Of a stretch of 6,588 nt of DNA, positions 1 to 5,161 are shown one piece after another. The translations under genes and the position numbers were made by a program. Each line of letters starts with the position of its first letter. The stretch's first letter is position 1. Under the pieces are notes generated by a model. The model ran no database searches and was not told where the DNA came from. It saw nothing but the letters and a program-made list of their open reading frames with translations. Source of the stretch: Rhodothermia bacterium (GTDB taxonomy: Bacteria; Bacteroidota; Rhodothermia; Rhodothermales; JABDKH01); assembly GCA_018679295.1 (NCBI GenBank), contig JAHHLP010000274.1, positions 1 to 6,588 on the forward strand. Direction: 5' to 3'.

Positions 1-1038
1 ATCTACATGTGACGTGGGCCACTGTGTCATGTACTTCTGCATGATCCAGTCGGTGACCGCTCCTTGGTGCGAATTGCCGAAGGCGGCTTCAGGTAGATGG
101 CTGCCAGCCAGAAAGTCGCCCGAATGGCCGGGTACAAACATTGCCTGTTCGTCTATAACTCCGAGACGGTTGAGTTGACGAACGGCGGGCCAGTCCTGCT
201 CGTGTTCGATCGCGCAGTGCTGCGAAGCGAAATCCGAATACGTACGAAACTCCGGTGACGAGGCCCACGCGTTCCACTTCGCATGGGAGTAGTCGACGAA
301 CTCCCACTGTAGTCCCAGATTCTCCGCAACAGCCTTACTTGAGCCGGCCTCAAACGACGACGAGTCGCCGTACGAAAAGCACACCGTATCCTTCTTTCCG
401 TGGCGGCAAAGCATGGCGGCCACAAGTCGAGAGTCCAGACCACCGCTAAGCGGCACGACACAGGGTCCCGGCGCAGTTTGCAGCATTCGCTCAAAGGACG
501 ACTCGATTACCGCTGTTCCGCGACGAGTCAGCTCATCCTCGCTCAGCCCGGCCAAATCATCCCGGCGCTGTGCAAGACTGAAGTAGTACGTCGAGTTTGC
601 GCCATCAGCCGTCAGCCGTACTGCTTCACCGGCTCGTACCTGTTTTATTCCGGGTCTTAGGGTACCGTTACCAAGGGTCGTGCCCTGGAGCAGAAAGGCA
701 AGCTTGAGATGGTCGTTCGGCTCCGGTATTGCCGAATCCGACGCGAGTAAATCGACGTCGTCGGACACAGCAGGCTCCGGGTGAGTAGAATAGAACAACG
801 GGATCGACCTGATGCGGTCAACGGCTAGCACGTACGATCCATTCGACTCCTGGTGCGCCAGCGCAAACTCCCCACGAAGACGCGGCAACATATCGACAAG
901 CTCTGGCCCCGCGTGCATAGCCAGGTCCGCGAAAGCTTTTCCGGAATACAAGGTGTCGTCGTAGAACGCGAATCCCTTGACCCATGTGTTGCCGGAGCGG
1001 AACCATGGCCTGCCTCGCTGATGAATCATCCTAATCAT
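1..1038 (-). CDS. Asparagine-synthase-like ATP-dependent amidotransferase, C-terminus cut by window edge
   Basis: The minus strand is open without a stop from ATG 1038-1036 to the window edge, giving 346 codons of an incomplete gene. Residues 198-203 read SGGLDS, the ATP-pyrophosphatase (PP-loop) signature of the asparagine synthetase C-terminal domain, which adenylates a carboxylate and joins it to an amine. Residues 54-61 (LRGEFALA) and 73-83 (VDRIRSIPLFY) match, by eye, the second half of the class II glutamine amidotransferase domain. The start of that domain is missing: there is no Met-Cys-Gly N-terminus and the PP-loop comes about 35 residues earlier than in E. coli AsnB. The second synthetase motif reads PGHSGDFLAGSHLP (303-316), where GDE is usual. 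The start overlaps the flippase stop by 8 bases; ATG 1029-1027 is an alternative. No Shine-Dalgarno is visible. Polysaccharide loci carry such homologues, some proposed to amidate uronic acids; the substrate here is unknown. The family call is strong, true asparagine synthesis is doubtful. Confidence 0.88.
   Translation of the reverse strand, partial: MIRMIHQRGRPWFRSGNTWVKGFAFYDDTLYSGKAFADLAMHAGPELVDMLPRLRGEFALAHQESNGSYVLAVDRIRSIPLFYSTHPEPAVSDDVDLLASDSAIPEPNDHLKLAFLLQGTTLGNGTLRPGIKQVRAGEAVRLTADGANSTYYFSLAQRRDDLAGLSEDELTRRGTAVIESSFERMLQTAPGPCVVPLSGGLDSRLVAAMLCRHGKKDTVCFSYGDSSSFEAGSSKAVAENLGLQWEFVDYSHAKWNAWASSPEFRTYSDFASQHCAIEHEQDWPAVRQLNRLGVIDEQAMFVPGHSGDFLAGSHLPEAAFGNSHQGAVTDWIMQKYMTQWPTSHVD
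1031..1038 (-). promoter_or_regulatory. Stop/start overlap ATGATTAG joining flippase and asparagine-synthase-like gene
   Basis: On the minus strand ATGATTAG holds the downstream start ATG (1038-1036) and the upstream stop TAG (1033-1031). There is no Shine-Dalgarno before the ATG, so translation by a ribosome finishing the flippase (termination-reinitiation) is the likely entry. A second in-frame ATG at 1029-1027 lies one base after the stop and would serve equally well; either choice keeps the two genes coupled. Confidence 0.55.
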
Positions 1039-2479
1039 TGTGCTGGCCGGGGTCCGGTTCGCTTTCGGGAAGGATGAGATGCGGCTCCAACTTGATTAAC
1101 ATTAGGTAGTATCCGGCGGCGCTAAGAACTACCGCGAGTGTCGTGACAAAGTCTCCGCCAAACAACTTGGATGCGACGACGGCGGCTGCCGGAACAATGG
1201 CGTAGCCGGCGTACCGCAAAACTGCCGACAACGCTGTGCCTAAAGGAACCCGGGCAAGGTGAAGCATCCAGATTGTGTGGACAAGCCACAGAAGCGCACC
1301 TGCAGCGCCGAACAAGAGTATTGCCAGGTTGGCGTCCCCGGATACGCCGCCGAAGAGCAGCGCGGCTCCTCTCGTGGCGAGCAGCACAATATTGAAGAGA
1401 AGCAGTTCACGCTGCTTCTCCAGCAGGTCGAATAACCGGGACAGGGGAGACGAGACAAAGACGAGCAGCACCCAAAGCGCAAGGTAAGAGGCGTAAAGTC
1501 CAGCATCGGACCACGACTCGCCGAAAACGAATCTGAAGATTTCCGGCCCTGCGATTGCTACGGACAAGATCGGAAACAACCCGAGGGCGACCAGTCGACG
1601 AAACACTTCAAGGGTTATTTCCGTGAGGTCGCCCGACCTCATCGCGTCGGCTGCTCGCACGTAGTAAACTTGCGCGACGGCCGATCCAAGTAGTGTCATC
1701 GGGACGGCTAAAACCGAATAGCCGACACCATAGTTGCCGAGTACGTCGGCGTCAAAGAAGAACAGAAGTGAGAGGGCCGGAAGCTGAACTGACGCGGTGT
1801 TCAATGCCGTGCCAGGGGCACCCAATAGCGCAAATCGCCGGTATCGACGTGCAGTTGCAACCACAGATGGGAGTGTGGGTCGGATAAGTCCAGCTGCTCT
1901 GCTCACCGCGACGGCCTTCCTGGCGTAGTAGATTGCCTGGGCTGCCTGGCCCAGTACTAGTCCTCCAACGAGACCGTACGCGCCCCATCCGGCTGCCCCG
2001 CCCCCGATCTGCGAAGGAACCGTCACGGCACTATGGCTGATTCTTCCGCGAGCAACCAGATCAAAGCGACTATTCCTCGTCAACCATGCATCACAGGTTC
2101 GGGCAACGCCAATGAAGACCACGCTGACCGGCGCCAACATCGCGACCTCGAGGGCGAGGGGGCTCGATACCAATGGCTCCAAAGCGGACCGAAAGGGGAG
2201 AAGCACGACCATGACGACGGCCGTCACCAATGTCATCAGGATCGAAGCTGCTGCCAGCGACCACGATTGCCGCGAATCGCCTGGAAGCATGAGTGCATCT
2301 TCAAACTTCCCACTTGAAAATGACGCGACTACCGCGACGACTCCGGCGTAGAAGCTCAGGACGCCGTATTCCTCCGGCGTGAAAAGCCTGGTCAGCAGGG
2401 GTCGGGATGCGTAGACGAGTACCTGCGCCAGAACGGTGCCTGTTAGCAGCGTGGCAACGGGTCTGAAGAAGTCTCGCAT
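1031..2479 (-). CDS. Wzx-like polysaccharide/oligosaccharide flippase (MATE/MOP superfamily)
   Basis: A 482-residue, very hydrophobic protein with roughly a dozen membrane segments, the length expected for Wzx/RfbX-type transporters. These flip undecaprenyl-linked oligosaccharides from the cytoplasmic to the periplasmic face of the inner membrane. The N-terminus is diagnostic by eye: a first helix at about residues 8-27, then LLTRLFTPEEYGVLSFYAG (28-46), the usual 'R.ltPeeyG' loop, then a second helix, then FEDALMLPGD (59-68), which corresponds to the 'yelAi.LP' element of the family. Few charges occur inside membrane segments, and the short C-terminal tail (about 465-482) is acidic and soluble. 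The ATG at 2479 is preceded in frame by AGA and TCT codons with no Shine-Dalgarno; the protein begins correctly just before helix 1, so the start is likely right. The stop overlaps the next gene's start. The family call is firm; whether the substrate is O-antigen, capsule or exopolysaccharide cannot be told. Confidence 0.9.
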   Translation of the reverse strand: MRDFFRPVATLLTGTVLAQVLVYASRPLLTRLFTPEEYGVLSFYAGVVAVVASFSSGKFEDALMLPGDSRQSWSLAAASILMTLVTAVVMVVLLPFRSALEPLVSSPLALEVAMLAPVSVVFIGVARTCDAWLTRNSRFDLVARGRISHSAVTVPSQIGGGAAGWGAYGLVGGLVLGQAAQAIYYARKAVAVSRAAGLIRPTLPSVVATARRYRRFALLGAPGTALNTASVQLPALSLLFFFDADVLGNYGVGYSVLAVPMTLLGSAVAQVYYVRAADAMRSGDLTEITLEVFRRLVALGLFPILSVAIAGPEIFRFVFGESWSDAGLYASYLALWVLLVFVSSPLSRLFDLLEKQRELLLFNIVLLATRGAALLFGGVSGDANLAILLFGAAGALLWLVHTIWMLHLARVPLGTALSAVLRYAGYAIVPAAAVVASKLFGGDFVTTLAVVLSAAGYYLMLIKLEPHLILPESEPDPGQHND

Positions 2480-2533
2480 TCTAGACAGTGGCAGGCGCCG
2501 AGCGGGGCGGCGGACTTACTACGATCGACCCTG
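2480..2533. other. Short intergenic spacer, no clear signal
   Basis: Fifty-four GC-rich bases between the membrane-protein stop and the flippase start. It contains a possible small hairpin (5-bp GC stem, 2496-2500 with 2508-2512, 7-base loop) and the palindromes GGCGCC and CGATCG. There is no T-run for an intrinsic terminator and no convincing promoter boxes. I read it as an intra-operon spacer. Confidence 0.4.
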
Positions 2534-4120
2534 TCAGGAGGGTGGAGCCGTTAGAGATAGATCGTAGACAACCCACACGGAATCTCGAAATGCAACGCGG
2601 AAGGGAAGTGGCGCGGCATCCGACTGCCGCATTACAAGATAATCGACCGAGAACTGCTCTGCGAGGCGAGACCAGTCGGATTCAGTCTGCCGGTGGAATG
2701 ACGCGTCCAGCCGCGTCTTCAATTCAATCCCGACCCTGTCTGCGCCGACGGGTGCGATGGCTGTGATGCGGTGGTACCACTCGACGAGATCGTCGGGCGA
2801 GAAAGGCGTAGCGGCGTAGTTGACTACAATCGCGCGCTCCGCCATGGATCGAAATGAGCTTATCGATGGTGGAATCAGGAACTTTGCGTTCGCCGGAGTT
2901 GACGATCGTGCCCACGTCTCAACCGACTCCGTCATGCGCGGCGTCGGCTGGCCGACACGCTTCGCGGCCGCAACAGCCAGCAGCGCGATCACGATGGCTC
3001 CACCGGCAATCTGGGCAGACAACGATACCCGGACACGTGACCTTGTAAACACGGCGTGACCCAGCGCCGTACACGCTGTTGCAAGCAGCAGCACCTTGGC
3101 GACAACTGACAGCTTGAACAGCTGCAGTTTGATGACGAAGTGAACCGGTACCAATTCGACAAACACAAGACCAAGCAGAAGCGACGCCGCAATGGCTACA
3201 ATTGCTCCGAGCCCTATACTCAAAGCGTCGTTCCAGTGTCCGTTCTTCCTCATCCACACAAATCCCGAGACTCCGGCCGCCACAACCATCGCGAACTTGA
3301 TGTAGGACTGTGGCGAGAATTCGGTCGGCATATAGTGGTACGGCGCGCGGAACTCAGTTAAAATCCAGATTGGATCAGGATCTTGCAGGGCGGTGAATGC
3401 AAGCTGCTGGCGGGCGATTATCAGCAGCATAGGTGACAAGACGGCGACACCTACCCCGATAAACTGAGTAAGGTCATTCCAGCTGTTGTCGCGCGACAAA
3501 TAGGCGGTCAAGATCAAGCCGAGGCCCAGCGCCAGAATGAGGTGTAGACCCACGAGAATCTGAATCCAGCCGGCAAAGCCGATGAGGACGCCGGCGAGGA
3601 CAAACCGTCTTTGCATTAATGCCAGCAACCCCGGAAGTCCGAGACCCCATGCGGCCATCTCCGGTACGAGCATGGAGTACACCACGTCGTTGCCCCCGAG
3701 TGTCCACTTGGGTGTTAGAGCCAGGACGATGACCACAGCCAGCGCGGCCGCCGGTCGACTGGCGGATAGCAGTCGTGCAATAGCGTAGATCGACCATCCG
3801 ATGGCCGCCCACGAAAGAACGAAGATTGCGAGGACAGCAGCATACGGCGACAAGACAAACGACACGATTCGCAGGAGATACACGAACGGCGTCCGCACTC
3901 CAACAGACTCTGTCTGAGTCTGAACAAACCAGTCCGCGGCGAGAACACTGTCGTCGATCAGGTGCAGCAGGTACGGCACGATCTCGTCCTGATCACCCCA
4001 TGCCCACTCATAGCCGAAACGGAACCACCAGATGGCGAGCGACAGAGCAACGGCCGCGAAGGCAGGCCACGCTAGATGAAGTGGACCTCGCTGATTGACG
4101 GTGGTCCGGGATACTTTCAA
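2534..4120 (-). CDS. Polytopic inner-membrane protein with C-terminal soluble domain (DUF6798/GT-C-like, tentative)
   Basis: With TTG 4120-4118 as start this is 528 residues. Helix 1 is at about 16-35, followed by an acidic loop, WGDQDEIVPYLLHLIDD (41-57), and ADWFVQT (62-68), then about nine more hydrophobic segments to residue 386, and a soluble domain (387-528). An early acidic loop after helix 1 is typical of GT-C-fold membrane glycosyltransferases and related proteins, where acidic residues bind the lipid-linked donor. The loop, together with FRSMAERAIVVNYAATPFS (423-441) and LVEWYHRI (445-452), recalls DUF6798 proteins as I remember them; this was not searched. The function is therefore unknown; sugar transfer or polymerisation in the periplasm is only a guess. 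The frame is open back to ATG 4366, but those 82 extra residues overlie the transferase gene, are Arg/His/Pro-rich and unlike a membrane-protein N-terminus. The TTG overlaps the upstream stop. Confidence 0.78.
   Translation of the reverse strand: MKVSRTTVNQRGPLHLAWPAFAAVALSLAIWWFRFGYEWAWGDQDEIVPYLLHLIDDSVLAADWFVQTQTESVGVRTPFVYLLRIVSFVLSPYAAVLAIFVLSWAAIGWSIYAIARLLSASRPAAALAVVIVLALTPKWTLGGNDVVYSMLVPEMAAWGLGLPGLLALMQRRFVLAGVLIGFAGWIQILVGLHLILALGLGLILTAYLSRDNSWNDLTQFIGVGVAVLSPMLLIIARQQLAFTALQDPDPIWILTEFRAPYHYMPTEFSPQSYIKFAMVVAAGVSGFVWMRKNGHWNDALSIGLGAIVAIAASLLLGLVFVELVPVHFVIKLQLFKLSVVAKVLLLATACTALGHAVFTRSRVRVSLSAQIAGGAIVIALLAVAAAKRVGQPTPRMTESVETWARSSTPANAKFLIPPSISSFRSMAERAIVVNYAATPFSPDDLVEWYHRITAIAPVGADRVGIELKTRLDASFHRQTESDWSRLAEQFSVDYLVMRQSDAAPLPFRVAFRDSVWVVYDLSLTAPPS
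4117..4120 (-). promoter_or_regulatory. TTGA stop/start overlap joining transferase and membrane-protein genes
   Basis: On the minus strand the transferase ends CTT TGA and the next frame begins TTG AAA, sharing bases as TTGA. This is the TTG counterpart of the common ATGA coupling junction. No Shine-Dalgarno precedes it. The position directly before the first plausible residues (MKVSRTTVNQRG then helix 1) supports TTG as the real start. Confidence 0.5.
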
Positions 4121-5112
4121 AGCGAAGCTGTTCGTTCGGACAGCGAGTGTTTCGCGCTCAGCATGGCTTCGAATATGCGGGAGCGTGAAGCGATGAGTCT
4201 CGGGTATTCGATCAGTTGTGGACCGAATCGTCGTTTGAACTCTGCAATCGACGGGGTGTTGGCTCCGAGGAAGTCGAACGCCGTAACACCCTCCGCTTTC
4301 AAGAGTTGAATGACGCGCCCCAGGATCACCGTCATGGCAGGCCCGGGGACGCTGCCGGCAATCCAATAATATGCCGTATCGCCGTCCATCAAGACAACCA
4401 GTCCGCCCTCAAAGCCTCCGTCTGGGCGCACCGCAGAGAACACCCTGCATCCGGCGTTATGATGTAGCCACGCGACAGTGTCTTCCATCGCCTTCGTGTC
4501 GATCTCCAATGGCGTGCCGGAACGCGCGTATGCCTCTATCCACAAGGCGAGTATTGCCGATGTCGCAGAGGGGTCCTCGTCGACAGTAAGCTGCCGCGCA
4601 TGTTTTCTATAGAGCCGTCGTGTACTCGCCGACCAGTCCGTCGTGACATCGACAGACGTTTCCTGAAGGGGTAGAACGTAGGTTTTGAGGGAATCCGACT
4701 TCCATCCGGGGCCCAGAAGTGCCGTTGCTTTTTCCAGTTCCGGCGGCAGGGTGATGACCACCCTGTGATATCGGTCCACCAGGTGAGCGCGCAGTGCCGC
4801 GACCGCATTTGATAGCGGATCAGGATCCTCTGGACTACTCCGCAAGACCATCGGACTGAACGGAACGAGTCGGGGAGGCACGACCTCGAAGAATGGGCCG
4901 ACGCGCCGAAACGTAGCAAGGAATGCGGCTAGATCGGTACCCGATTCGTTTACGAAGATCGCGCGGGACTCCATCGACTGAGCTGCCGTGAGGCGAGCAA
5001 CGAGTGCGAGAGAGTCGAAGGCATGTCGATTGGAGGAAGAAGTCCGCAGCTTCGCCCAGCGCTGCTGAGCCTCGCTGGAGTTCGATTCGAGTATTGTAAC
5101 CGTCGGACTCAA
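4117..5112 (-). CDS. FemAB/BioF2-like GNAT-fold acyltransferase
   Basis: With TTG 5112-5110 as start the product is 331 residues, the normal size for the FemAB-like GNAT family (Acetyltransf_6, PF13480-like). It looks soluble and cytoplasmic, with no signal peptide or membrane helix. The C-terminal half carries the best evidence: GGFEGGLVVL (232-241), then DTAYYWIAGS (245-254), then FDFLGANTPSIAEFKRRFG (279-297), the strand-loop and 'eFKrrFG' element seen in these proteins. Members transfer acyl or aminoacyl groups (from acyl-CoA, acyl carrier protein or aminoacyl-tRNA) to amino groups of sugars or peptides; FemX/FemAB act on lipid II, and many others sit in exopolysaccharide loci. The frame is open upstream to ATG 5289, but residues before the TTG overlie the hslU 3' end and read as shadow. 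The gene follows hslU by 49 bases and overlaps the next start. Donor and acceptor are unknown. Confidence 0.82.
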   Translation of the reverse strand: MSPTVTILESNSSEAQQRWAKLRTSSSNRHAFDSLALVARLTAAQSMESRAIFVNESGTDLAAFLATFRRVGPFFEVVPPRLVPFSPMVLRSSPEDPDPLSNAVAALRAHLVDRYHRVVITLPPELEKATALLGPGWKSDSLKTYVLPLQETSVDVTTDWSASTRRLYRKHARQLTVDEDPSATSAILALWIEAYARSGTPLEIDTKAMEDTVAWLHHNAGCRVFSAVRPDGGFEGGLVVLMDGDTAYYWIAGSVPGPAMTVILGRVIQLLKAEGVTAFDFLGANTPSIAEFKRRFGPQLIEYPRLIASRSRIFEAMLSAKHSLSERTASL

Positions 5113-5161
5113 GAGCGGACGTTGAACCTGCCCGATGAGAGTAATTAGTGTGCCGGTGCCA
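5113..5161. other. Spacer between hslU and the envelope genes
   Basis: Forty-nine bases with an AT-richer patch (CTAATTACTC on the minus strand, near 5140). I see no stem followed by a T-run that would stop transcription after hslU, and no pair of promoter boxes at proper spacing. No Shine-Dalgarno precedes the TTG at 5112. Read-through from hslU into the transferase gene is therefore the simplest reading, but a promoter unlike the E. coli type would not be recognised by eye. Confidence 0.4.

Noticed and set aside
153..494. 113-codon minus-strand open frame, and a similar short one at 818-1006
   Set aside because: Both are alternative-frame shadows: the frame carrying SGGLDS and other synthetase motifs is open across the whole of 1-1038 and explains this DNA.
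1..1038. Pseudogene, because no full-length complete frame covers this region
   Set aside because: My line-by-line reverse-strand translation shows 346 uninterrupted codons with intact motifs; the gene is simply cut by the window edge.
2496..2512. GC hairpin as an intrinsic terminator between the membrane protein and the flippase
   Set aside because: The stem is only 5 bp with a 7-base loop and no T-run follows on either strand; such hairpins are expected by chance in GC-rich DNA.
4121..4366. N-terminal extension of the membrane protein back to ATG 4366
   Set aside because: It overlies the conserved transferase C-terminus (FDFLGAN and FKRRFG region) in another frame and is Arg/His/Pro-rich shadow sequence.
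5096..5112. TACAAT-like -10 box at the start of the transferase gene
   Set aside because: No partner -35 box at 16-18 bases, and it lies inside the coding region just after the inferred start.
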